Below, in pieces: positions 11,969 through 22,712 of a stretch of 64,000 nt of DNA. The notes beneath the pieces were generated by a model. That model did no database searches. It was given only the letters and a program-made list of their open reading frames with translations, and had not been told where the DNA came from. How positions within the stretch are numbered: position 1 is the stretch's first letter; each line of letters starts with the position of its first letter. The translations under genes were made by a program, and so were the position numbers. Source of the stretch: Penelope pileata (lineage: Eukaryota; Chordata; Aves; Galliformes; Cracidae); the NCBI GenBank assembly GCA_013396635.1, contig WBMW01003953.1:66226-130225 (forward strand), written 5' to 3'.

Positions 11969-13715
11969 TGCACTGCTCATCTTCTCTCCACAGGGGATGG
12001 ACACTTAATGAGGAATTAGGTGACCAGGTCATTCTCTGACCCTCGCTAGGCCCAATCTGTGTCTTCATATGCCTAAACACCTTGAAAAAAAAATCTGCCC
12101 CAAGGTAGCAGGAGAGAGGGAGGCTCCGTGCCAGCAGTGCTCCCACACAGAGCTCACAGGGAGCAGGGCTGCAGGACCCCCCACAGGCGTGGGCCAGGAG
12201 GCCAACGCAGCCCCAAAGCACGGGCTGCTGCGGGTCGCTGGGGCTGCAGAACCCGAGCAGAGGGGACGAGGGACTCCCCCAGCCCTACCAGGACACCTGG
12301 AGAAAACAGGAGTTGTCATCGTGCAGATTGGCAAATCAACGCTGGTGATCTCATACAGATTGTAATTCCCCAACAAAAAGGTATTTTACGTAATACAGGG
12401 CAACTGTTCTGGGTCTCATTATGACTGACGATGAATTAATTCATTTGACTTGAAGTTGGTGGTTGCTTAGTGACCGTGAATCATGACCTGGTGCTATTCA
12501 GCATAAGAAAAGGAAAGACAGCCTCACGTACACGTAATGCTTAAGACTAATTCCTCAGTATTGAACTAATGCTATGTTATTACCCCCAAACCTCCTTTCA
12601 TGTAGGAAGAGTAAACACGGATAAAAATCATGAGTTCAAAAAAATGAGCAGAGCCACAGTCATGAAAGAAAGCAGCTATGGTTGAATACTCGGTTGGACA
12701 AAAGTGGCAAAGCAAAGATAACAATTGGTATTGCAGAACATATTTATCCTGTAATTATGGAAAATAATTGAAATCAATACAGAGTCACAATACACTCAAA
12801 ATTGATAAGGGGAGCTAAAACGCTAATGAAAACCAAGTGGCTCGGAGAATGGAAGAAAATTTGTGAAAGCCTCTGGGTTGTTTTGTAGAGGCAGAAGGAT
12901 GCTCTGAAAGAAGCAGGGAGAGGCACGCGCATCCCATCGTGATGACAAAGCACAGACAGCCACTCATTAGCTGAAACAAACACTTTTAAACTTGCAGACT
13001 AGGAAAACTTCCCAGAAAGAAGGATCATGAAAATTATCGAGCAGCTGACAAGAGATCCAGCCGATAAAAAACGACGTGCAATTAATCCCCTGCAAACGTT
13101 CCTGCGGAAGGCAGGGAACGAGGCGCACGCCTGACCGTGCCGAGTTCCACGCATGGCTGATGGGCGCTGATTTAAGCAGATTTAAGACTGGAATGCCAAT
13201 GGGACCAGGAAAGGGAATGCAGGAGGCTGACAGCGGGGCTCCAAGAGGCCCCAAGGCTCACGTGCAACCCTGCCTGCACCGCTCCCCGCTGCCCAGGTCT
13301 TGCTGTTCCTGTTAAACACGCAGCCCTTTTCCACTGCCAGCCCCTGCATTTCCACACCTGCCTGGCCTGCTCAGAGAGCAGGCTGCAGCTGCACCAAGAT
13401 CTGCTGCTCAGGAGGGGGTCGGGGCTGCCCTGGCTGTGCTGAAGGAACCGCTCCCGTCTGGGCGGCCGCGCACCAACCAGGCAGCAGCTGCCCTGCACGG
13501 CTTCGGGCACACAGAGGGGCTGAGATGGTGCTGACACGTCCTCACGATCCAACCTCTCCGGTCCAACCAAGGAGAAAAAATGCTGCATTTGTTATCCCAT
13601 TCTGGCTGCAGACCCATAAAACATGGGAATTGGGAGGGAAAAACATGGAACAGCCCAATTCCACAGGATCTGCAAATGGTTTCCACTTGTAGGAATACAT
13701 TCTCCCCGCAGATTT

Positions 13716-13948
13716 CATAGAATCATTAAGGTTGGAAAAGCCCTCTGAGATCCCCAAGCTGAACCAGCCCATCCCCCCATGCCCACTCAGCCATGGCCCC
13801 AGGGCCACATCCCCACGGCTCTCAGCACCCCCAGGGACGGGCACTCCCCCACCCCTGGGCAGCTGGGCCAGTGCCTGACCGCTCTGGGGAGGAGAAATGT
13901 CCCCTGTCCCCAGGCTGGCCCTCCCCTGGGCAGGGGGAGGCCATCCTA
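13716..13948 (-). mobile_element. CR1 LINE 3' fragment (young subfamily)
   Basis: Minus-oriented, starts catagaatcattaaggttgg and ends about cagggggaggccatcc. Same subfamily as the copies near 7.3, 17.4 and 62.7 kb. Confidence 0.9.
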
Positions 13949-14979
13949 TCTTTGACTTCAGTGCTGGTGGTGGTGATGGAACTGATGGAGGAAGCAGCTC
14001 TTGGTGCCTGCGCTGACCAAAGGGACGGAGACCTGTGCCCAAACTATGGACACACAGAGAACTGCAGAGGAAGTTCTGCAGCCCAATGGACTGTAAAAGT
14101 GGGCACTGCTCACCTAGCATCCACACTGTGCACATTTTGGGACACCTTCCTTCAAACTGCATCAGCCCTAGCTAGACCCATGGGCTGAATGCCTGTGAGC
14201 AGATAGAGCACCTCAGGTTTGTTCCTGAAGCACAGCTTCTGGGTTATTTTCACCCCAAAGAACCGCAGCTCGCACTCTCCAGCCCTGCTGTGCACGGGGA
14301 GATGGAGCACGGCAAGCGGGCACAGCCAGCTCCGCCTCGGCAGCGTGCTCCTGCTCCCAACCCAACGCTGAGGAAGGCTCTGGGAGCCTGAAAGCACAGC
14401 TACGTGCCATGGGCTGCCATGCAGAAGGGATCTAAGCACCCTCCCTCCTGCAGCCTGAGCACAGCAGGTCCTCCTGAACAACCCCAGGGGTGGGGGACAG
14501 CAGTTCTCTCACAGCCAGAGAAGTGCTGCCTGTCACTGGGAACTCGGGAAGATTTCCCCAAGAGCCATCCCGTACAATGCTGCATTTTGCTGCCCTTTCC
14601 TAACAGTGCTTCAGAGTTTCTGCAACTATTTTGATAGAACTGTCAGAGAAAAGGAATGGAAACAGCCACACCGCCTGTCCCTGACCCCCTTCCCATCCCA
14701 GATAACGCCAACCTCTCCTCCAGCCAGACACTTGCACTTCTCAGTTCTTAATGAACTTCAAAACCAATTTCTCCTTGCTTGGGAAGTTCATCTGTCACTT
14801 GCATTGACCCCAGGTGGATACCATCTGGACCTGCTGGTTCGTGTGCCATTAGTCTGCAACTGTTATCTGACCTATTTTACACAAACCAACGTGGCTCAAG
14901 CATGAACAACTCTTTCGTACTTGACATGGTTTTGTGCCATTCCCCTTCTTCAATAAAAATAATGGAGCCATTCAGTTAC

Positions 14980-15095
14980 ACAGAGATTCAGTCGTGGGAG
15001 GATTGGGGTTGGGAGAGGCCTTTGGAGGTCGTCACATCCAGCACCCGTCCCACTGCAGCCCCCTTCCCCTTGGATGAACAGGGTGGCTTTCCTGG
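14980..15095 (-). mobile_element. CR1 LINE 3' tail fragment
   Basis: Degenerate minus-oriented tail: cagagattcagtcgtgggag, then ggggttgggagaggcctttg and cccttggatgaacagggtgg. Confidence 0.65.
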
Positions 15096-15197
15096 GAGCG
15101 CTGCTCGCTAACACTTACAAGGAAGTCTTCGGCTTTTCCCCACATCCTTTCTGACTCTTCTCAGAAATCCTCAGCAGCTGTTTGGAGCTGTCAGTGA

Positions 15198-15290
15198 TCA
15201 CAGAATCACAGCACTGCAGGGGTGGGAAGGGACCTCTAGAGACCATCAAGTCCAACCCCCTGCTAAAGCAGCTCCCTACAAGTGACAGGT
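15198..15290 (-). mobile_element. CR1 LINE 3' tail fragment
   Basis: cacagaatcacagcactgca followed by gaagggacctctagagacca and aagtccaaccccctgctaaa, a minus-oriented CR1 tail. Confidence 0.85.
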
Positions 15291-15614
15291 TCCCTACTGG
15301 TGACAGCTGCCTGAGAAAAGCAGCAACACAAGGACGAGCTAGGGTGCAGGTTCCTGGACTCACAGCTGCTCCCAAGAGCCAGGCCCAGTACCTGAAGGCT
15401 GTTCCAGGCTCCACGAGGCTTCTTCCACTCACTGACCCACCACGGGTAACCCCAGTGGGCAGCTCAGCACACACAGCCACTTACTCTCCCCAGGCAGGAT
15501 TGGGAGGAGAAGCAGAAAGGTAAAAGTGAGAAAACGCATGGATCGAGATCAGGACAGTTTACAACGCCAAAAGTCGTGTGTTCAAGCAAAACAAAAGGAA
15601 GAATTTCATTTTGT

Positions 15615-15677
15615 CGGGGAGATGGACTCGATGATCTCTCGAGGTCCTTCACAACCCCTACAGTTCTGTGATTCTGG
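15615..15677 (+). mobile_element. CR1 LINE 3' terminal 60 bp
   Basis: gggagatggactcgatgatc, then gaggtccttcacaaccccta and cagttctgtgattctgg: the last bases of a plus-oriented CR1. Confidence 0.85.
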
Positions 15678-15806
15678 GAATTCATTCACTCCTGCCCATG
15701 GGTGGGCAGATGGCAGCTGCTCCAGGAACGCAGGGCTCACCAGGCAAGCAGGGCTCACGGTGCATGGCAGATACCTGGGACAACACAAGGCATCTCTCCA
15801 AACATC

Positions 15807-15831
15807 CTCCCTCCCTCCCTCCCTCCCCCAG
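15807..15831. repeat. (CCCT)n microsatellite
   Basis: About six copies of the tetranucleotide ccct/ctcc in a row in unique intron sequence. Confidence 0.9.
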
Positions 15832-16842
15832 CTGTCACTCCTGAGCACGACGTCACGTGCTGTGCAATATCCCTTTGGGCAGGCTGGGTCCCCCGGCTGT
15901 GTCCCCCCCAGCCCCTCGCTGCATGGCAGCATGCGAAGCTGAGACGTCCTCGGCCCCGTGTGAGCTCTGCTCAGCATCAATGGAGCCAGCACTGTGTTAT
16001 CAACACTGTTTTCATCACAAATCCAAACCACAGCACTGCAGTAGCTCCAGCACAGAAAATTACCCCTATCCCACCCAAAATCAGGATGGGACCTGATGAG
16101 TCTGTGCCTCCTGTGAAGACAGGCACGCTGAGAATTGACTCTTTGCCTCGGGTCTTGCACTGCTCTAGAGAGCTCTGAAGCAGTAAACTTCCCAGAACTA
16201 TTTGGGAAAGCTCATTGGGTGGTATGATTTTATACCTAAAACTCAGTTTTGCACAACATAGTACATCACATGAGAACATCTACACCACAGAAGGACTGAG
16301 GAGATGCTGCAAGGAAAAAGGCTGAGCAGGAAATCCAAAAATATTCCTCCATAAAGAAGCAAGTAAACCCAGACTGGGCGCTGCTTCACTAAGAGAAGCT
16401 TCATTGTGGGGCAGCTCCGTAACCACTACCCCTGCTAAGGGGGGACACGTCTCCTCCTCGCACCCGGCCTGGCTGACAGCCTTCACCGGAGAGGACCTCC
16501 ATCACGAAACAGCCTCAAGAATGCACAGAGAGAGAGCACAGAGCTCACAACGAGCCCTTCAGACCCACCCCAGCCTAATGGCTCGGCTGGTGCTTTAGCT
16601 TGGCAGTCTCAGCAGCCATAAGCAAACCCTGCATTGAACAAATGAACCGAACAGCGATGGCCCCAGAAGGAACACGGCATCGTGCTCCCATTCCCAGCAG
16701 TGGCCGCGGGCTGCAGCCTCCGCCGATCGCTGCCGGCAGCACCAGGAAACCCCCAGCTCTCGTATCCACCCCAAAACAGCCCAGAGCTCTACAGCAACAG
16801 TAAACAGGGAGAAAAGAGGGGAAGCAAAAAGATCCAACTCAC

Positions 16843-16909
16843 CAACATCGGACTCTTTGTGGGTTTTGATGATTTCAGCCAACTCAAAATTTCCTGCAAT
16901 TATGGCCAC
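16843..16909 (-). CDS. SHANK3: SHANK3 exon B: end of ankyrin repeat 6
   Basis: A 67-nt microexon-sized exon of 22 codons plus one base encodes VAIIAGNFELAEIIKTHKES and the following DV. The acceptor is TCTCTTTTCAG and the donor is GTTG|GTGAGTTGG. The leftover G combines with TG from exon A to give valine, so the junction reads SDVVPFRETPSY as in SHANK3. It closes the ankyrin domain. It lies alone between a 19.3 kb and a 15.9 kb intron, and near-identical CR1 copies in opposite orientation stand on its two sides (17,231-17,555 minus, 7,080-7,565 plus). Confidence 0.95.
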
Positions 16910-17230
16910 CTGAAAAGAGACGAAGGGAAGAGAGTTGAGCAGCTCTGAGCAGCACCGCTCCCGTGCCCGCCGGCACAGACCACGCCATATGGACAGCCAA
17001 CAGCTGCTTTCCGTGGGGGACGCAGAGCCAACGATTGTTCTGCCTCAGCTCTCCCAGCCAGTAACCCCAAGGTGAAAACGCTCCCAGCATTGCAGGGAGA
17101 ACGCGAGTCGATGGCTGCTGCGCCCAGAGGGGAACGGCTCTCAGGCAACCGTGCCCATCTCCTCGGATCTGTGGTCGCACGCCTGGCACCAGCTAGGAAT
17201 TGATGGAAGGTCTTGCAGGTACTGACAAGA

Positions 17231-17555
17231 ACATAGAATTAAAGAATCTTTAAGCCTGGAAAAGCCCTCTGAGATCCCCAGTCCAACCCCAGCCCATCCC
17301 ACCGAACCACGTCCCCAAGTGCCACATCCCCACGGCTCTGAGCATCCCCAGGGACGGGCACTCCCCCACCCCTGGGCAGCTGGGCCAGTGCCTGACCGCT
17401 CTGGGGAGGAGAAATGTCCCCTGTCCCCAGGCTGACCCTCCCCTGGGCAGCGGGAGGCCATCCCCTCCCGTCCCAGCGCTGTTCCTGGCAGCAGAGGACC
17501 CCCCCTCACCCCCCCTCCTTTCAGGGCGTTGCATGGAGCCATGAGGTCTCCCTGG
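17231..17555 (-). mobile_element. CR1 LINE 3' fragment (young subfamily) next to exon B
   Basis: Minus-oriented, starts catagaattaaagaatcttt. It is near-identical to the reverse complement of 7,240-7,463. It lies about 320 bp upstream of exon B in the transcript direction. Confidence 0.9.
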
Positions 17556-17867
17556 AGGCAAGTACTTCCCTAGAAACTAGAGACATCACGTGAACTCTGT
17601 CCATTTCTCACATATTATGGTGGGGAGATGATATAGCACTGCATCACAGTTAAGTCAGAACAATCCAATTTTTTCAGAACTAGGTCCAAAAATATTTTTA
17701 AAATGCGAAAGAACCGAAGTGAGAAGGGTAGGAGAACAAAATCCATCGCTGCTCCCCAGAGAGTTCAGCTGGAAGAGCCGTTCTGGACCGCGCTGCTCGA
17801 GCCCTGCAGCCCATGGGGCTCCGTCCGTGCCGGGACCATCGCCACACCCCCACCATTTCTTTAAGGG

Positions 17868-18700
17868 TCACAGAATGGCTTAGGCTGGAAGGGACCTTAA
17901 ACACCATCCAGTTCCAACCCCCTGCCATGGGCTGGGTTCCCCCAGCTCAGCTGCCCAAGGCCCATCCATGGCCTTGGGCACCTCCAGGGATGGGCACCAC
18001 AGCTCCAGGCACTGAGGCCGCAGTGAGGTCTCCTGGAGCCTTCTCCTCCCCAGGCTGAGCCCCCCCAGCTCCCTCAGCCTTTCCCCAGAGCAGCGGGGCT
18101 GCAGCCCCTGAGCACCCCAATGCCCCCCCAGCCCCGCTCCCACAGCCCACGTCTCTCTGTGCTGGGGGCCCAGGGCTGGGCACAGCGCTGCAGGGGGGTC
18201 CTGAGGGCAGAGCAGAGAGGACAGCACCCTCCTGCCCCGCTGCCCCTCTGTCAGTGCTGCCCAGGGCTGCAGCTGGCCCCAGGGCTGCAGGCACACAGTA
18301 TGGCTCACATGCAGCTTTTCATCCCCCAGGACCCCCAAGTCCTTCTCCACTTCTCCCCAGGAGTTCTTCTCCCATCTGTGCTCACACCTGGGATTGCCCT
18401 GACCCAAGTGCAACACCTCGCACATGGCCTTGCTGAACTTCATTGGGTTCTCAAGGTCCCACTCTCATACTTGTCCGGGTCCCTCTGGACGGATCCCTTC
18501 CTGCTGTTGGGTGACGGCCCCACTCAGCTCGGTGCCATCAGCAAACTGCTGGGGTGCCCTCGATCCCAGTCTGTGTCACTGATCAGGACGTTGACAAGCA
18601 CTGGTCCCAGGACAGCCCAAGACACCCAAGCTTAGGGCAGGAGTTTGGGACCAACACCTCCCCCGGTGGATGCTGAACCCTCCCTGATTCCAGCGGAGCC
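17868..18700 (-). mobile_element. CR1 LINE fragment, about 0.8 kb
   Basis: Minus-oriented. Starts gtcacagaatggcttaggct, passes the 3' UTR, and continues into ORF2-derived text (for example cacacctgggattgccctga, aacacctcgcacatggcctt, gggtccctctggacggatcc) up to about 18,700. Reading frames are broken. Confidence 0.85.
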
Positions 18701-19329
18701 AGGAGCAGCTCCAGCGGAGCACTCTGCTGCCCTCCCACCAGAGCAGCTTTTAGGAACACGAGGTTCATTTGCATTTTACCATAACTTGTGACGAAGGGAT
18801 ATTTTTAACTTGGTGACTCAGTACAGCACGCACACCTCTCTACTATCATCCTTCATCAGCAGAAATAGTCTTACTATCCTCAGCTCAACAATGTTTATGT
18901 CATTTTTTTTTTTCTCTCCCAAGGCCTAGAAATTTGTGCTCCAGCTCCTCAGCCAGAACTGGAAGGAAGCAGCCTGTTTTCTCCCAGTCCTGCTTCCAGC
19001 TGGGATCTTCTGTCCCTAGATACAGACACAAGCTCTGCTGCCCCAAAGGTCACATTCTCTAAGCAGGCAACAAAAGCTTCTGCACAGAAGGACAGATTTC
19101 CTGAATTCGGGGAGATTTGATGGCTAAAACACCCAGACTGACAGAAAACTAGAAAGGAGAACTCAGAGAAAGCACTTGAACTCCAAAAGTTCTTCAGACA
19201 AACAATTAACACAGAGCGTGCTGCCTCGGTGAAAGCTCCAAACTCAGAGCACCAATGGGGAACTGCATCAGACGCGCTCACAACGCGTGAACGTGCAGCA
19301 AATGGGACCGGGATGGGGCTGTGCCCCTA

Positions 19330-20075
19330 CAGAATCACAGAATTGCAGGGGTTGGAAGGGACCTCGAGAGATCATCGAGTCCAACCCCCTGCCAGAGCAG
19401 GTCCCTACAGCAGGTCACACAGGTGGGCGTCCAGGCGGGTCTGGAATATCTCCAGGGAAGGAGACCCCACCCCTCCCTGGGCAGCCTGTGCCAGGGCTCC
19501 GTCACCCGCACCGTGAAGATGTTCTTCTGCATGTTGGTGCGGAACTTCCTGTGCTCCAGCTTAAGGCCATTGCCCCTTGTCCTGTCCCCACTGACCACTG
19601 AAAAGAGGTTCCCCACCTCCATTTGCCTCCCGCAACTGAGATACTTATAAACATGGACCAGGTCCCCTCTCAGCCTTCTTTTCTCCAGGCTGAACAGACC
19701 CAGCTTACTGAGCCTCTCCTCATAGGGGAGATGCTCCANNNNNNNNNNNNNNNNNNNNNNNNNNNNNNNNNNNNNNNNNNNNNNNNNNNNNNNNNNNNNN
19801 NNNNNNNNNNNNNNNNNNNNNNNNNNNNNNNNNNNNNNNNNNNNNNNNNNNNNNNNNNNNNNNNNNNNNNNNNNNNNNNNNNNNNNNNNNNNNNNNNNNN
19901 NNNNNNNNNNNNNNNNNNNNNNNNNNNNNNNNNNNNNNNNNNNNNNNNNNNNNNNNNNNNNNNNNNNNNNNNNNNNNNNNNNNNNNNNNNNNNNNNNNNN
20001 NNNNNNNNNNNNNNCCCACCTCACCGTCCACTCATCTATCCCGCGTTTTCTCAGCTTTGCTATCAGGATGCCTGG
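19330..20075 (-). mobile_element. CR1 LINE fragment spanning an assembly gap
   Basis: Minus-oriented. Starts cagaatcacagaattgcagg, includes the ORF2 3' region (gtgaagatgttcttctgcat; taaggccattgccccttgtc) and the segment ctccaggctgaacagaccca, then enters the N run at 19,739. After the gap, ccgtccactcatctatcccg ... gctatcaggatg is still CR1 ORF2-like. Confidence 0.88.
19739..20014. other. Assembly gap (276 N) inside a CR1
   Basis: Unsequenced run in intron B-C; the CR1 copy at 19,330-20,075 continues on both sides. Confidence 0.99.
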
Positions 20076-21045
20076 TTTGCTATGTGGGGGGCCGGCAGCT
20101 GGCACAGCCCCGCTGCTGCCGTGGGGCCTGGGCAGCACTCCGGCTCCGGGAGAGGAGGGAAGGGACGCGCTGCAGGAGGAATCTGCTAAGAATGTCATCA
20201 CACCTAAATCCCACCAAGGGAGCAGAGCCCTGGCGTTCGCATGCTTCACTCCAACTTGGTAAACACAAAGGAGACAAAAGGATTTCCCTTACTGCATCGT
20301 CACCTCGGGGGGGCTTCGTGGCACGCCGGGTCCCAGCGCTGAAACCACCGCGTCCCACACGCCACCACACACAGTGGGACATCACTGGCCACAGCTCCGG
20401 GTCCCACGGCCGTTCTGAGGGAGGAGGAGCACGGGACACAGAGAGGTGAAATCTGTTGGGCTGAGTTCCCCAAGGACCAGGGCAGCTCCCTGTGTCAGGC
20501 TGACGCCCACCTCACAGCAGGACACCCGGCCCGTGCAGGAAGGCCGCTCACCTCTCACGGGGCAGCCCCTTCCAGCCCCTGACCCAGCCAAGGGCATGAG
20601 CTCACCCGGTCCCACCTGAAGCAGACGGGAAGCAGACGGCCACCTGAAGCCCCCAGGACCTGAGGGCTCTGGGAGGAGGGCACTGCACATGGGAAGCGTG
20701 AAGAACTTTGTCGTTACCATCCTCAGCGTGCAAAATACATCCCGACAGCCACTGGGTGCAAACAGCCCAGACGGGGCAGGAGCAGAGCCAGGAGGGACAC
20801 AGGGAAGGTCACGGGCAGCCAGTTTGGTGCCATAACGCGTCCCAGCTGCCCAGCTCCCCCCAGACCCCGAGGAGCATTCCGTAACCACACCGGACTTTGT
20901 GACACCAGCAATTTCTGTACCACTTTCCCCAAACTTCTCCAGCAACAGAGGCTTTTCCAGCGCTGATGGTTTTCTACCTCTCCCAGATAACTGAGAACAA
21001 AATGACTTTTTTCCATCAATGCTATTTATTGCCACCTGAATACCT

Positions 21046-21122
21046 GCTCTAGGGAACCTGCTTTAGCAGGGGTTGGATTGGATGACCTCCTTCCAACCCC
21101 CACAGTTCTGTGGTTCTATGAA
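21046..21122 (+). mobile_element. CR1 LINE 3' terminal fragment
   Basis: gggttggattggatgacctc, then cttccaacccccacagttct and gtggttctatga: plus-oriented terminus. Confidence 0.87.
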
Positions 21123-22458
21123 TAAGTGTTTGGCCTTCTGTCAGAGTTGCCTACCTTGGAGGGCAGGCAGCCTCCAAGCACGCTCTGTGTTTGTTCTAGA
21201 TTCCCTGAAGTCTGGCAGTCCCACTAGGTCGATCCCACTGCTCCCATATGGCAGCTCCATCTGGGCTGCCATACGAGCAGAAGCTCTGGAGAGGCTCACG
21301 GCACCGCCTGTGCCGTTCCTTGCACAGATGCAGCTCGTCTGATGCTTCCAGGAGGTGCCGCTGGGGTCAGGCACTGTATGACTGCGCTGCAGACCCAACA
21401 CTTGCTGGAAGCAACAGACAGGCCTCCTGTGCAGGAGCTGCACAGCTGATCCGAGACAAACACAGCTCCATGTCCTCTGTGCCTGCCAACCAACCGTGTG
21501 CCATGTGTTGGAAACACCCAGCTTATTGCCCGTGGGCTACACAGAAAATGAGTATTTGGTTTTTTCCTCTGGACCAGACACACACAGGCCTTGACTCAGA
21601 AGAGGCACTTGGGCCAGGCAGCTGGACCAGCATCCTGCAGCTCAGCCTACGAGGAGCATCCACTAACGATCTGCATCAGACAGCACACACAGGCAAAGGT
21701 ACCTGAGAAACAGAAATAAATTCTGAAGCTGCAACCATCCAGCTCCAGCCTAAGAGACAGAGAACCTTCTCAGTAGCTTCCAACGAGGCATATGGAGCGA
21801 CTGGAAAAACAAGAAGATTCTCCTAATGAGATGCATCACAAAACTGTCCTAAAGAGAGACAGATGGTTCTGTGATCTCTTCCATCAAGAGGAGCAGGGAG
21901 CTCTGAACTTCGAATCCTCCTGGGAAGCTAAAAAATGTTAAGGAGGCAGCTTGGAAGCCTTTGAGCTGGAGAAGAAGAAATATGAGCTGCAGACACAGAG
22001 GAGGGGACCTCGCCTCTCTTGGGACTGCTGTTTCCAGCAGGGACAACAGCCATCAGCACGGGCTGCAAGGAAAACAGCAGAGCACGATCCCAGCAGGGGT
22101 GGTGTGAGCACCAGCAGCAGCCTCAGCACGGGGTGCCACCCCCAACAGCCTGCTCAGAGCCTCCTGCAGCCAAGGGACACCCTGGGGGTCACCATTCCAT
22201 TCCCACCACTTGGCCGCGTTGCTGGAAGGCTCTGCAGTGACCCACGCAGAGCAGCGGTGGGTTGGTGGCATCTCCTGGAGGCTCAGAGGAAGGTTCTGCA
22301 AGGGAAGGAGGACTGGCTTGGCCAGAGCTATATGGCACCTGCACAGAAACCTCCCGGTGCCATGGGGCACACCGTACGGGATCAACCCAGAGCTGAATGT
22401 GAGGTTCCCAAGGCTCTGTACCCAGGAGATGAAGCCAGGCTCAATTCAGTGGTGCCCA

Positions 22459-22712
22459 GTGACGGGACAAGAGGCAATGGGCAGCAGCTGGAACACAGCA
22501 GGTTCCCTTGGAACATCACAAATATTTTTGTGTTACTGTGAGGATGAGCAAGCGCTGGCATATTTTGCCCAGGGAGGTTGTGGAGTCTCCATCCCCAGAA
22601 AGGTCCAAGAGCCATCGGGACGCGGCCCTGGGCCAGCAGCTCTGGTGGCTCCAATGGAGCAGGGGAGGCCACGTGGACCCAGGGGCTCCTCCCAACCTCA
22701 GCCATTCTGTGA
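22459..22712 (+). mobile_element. CR1 LINE 3' fragment
   Basis: Starts gtgacgggacaagaggcaat (end of ORF2 region), includes ttttgcccagggaggttgtg, and ends ctcccaacctcagccattct. Plus orientation, diverged. Confidence 0.85.

Larger units (their letters stand above)
981..16842 (-). other. SHANK3 intron A-B, 15.9 kb
   Basis: Holds the CR1 pieces listed between 1.1 and 15.7 kb. The stretches 2.2-7.0, 7.6-10.0, 12.0-13.7, 13.95-14.95 and 15.7-16.8 kb are unique sequence in which I recognise no gene. 8.0-9.6 kb is more AT-rich, low in repeats, and includes runs such as atacatgttaattaaacttg that could be regulatory, but nothing in the window proves it. Confidence 0.75.

Noticed and set aside
21247..21273. 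Perfect 9-bp inverted repeat (tatggcagc / gctgccata) with a 9-base loop
   Set aside because: Too short for a microRNA precursor, not near an exon, and likely to occur by chance in 64 kb.
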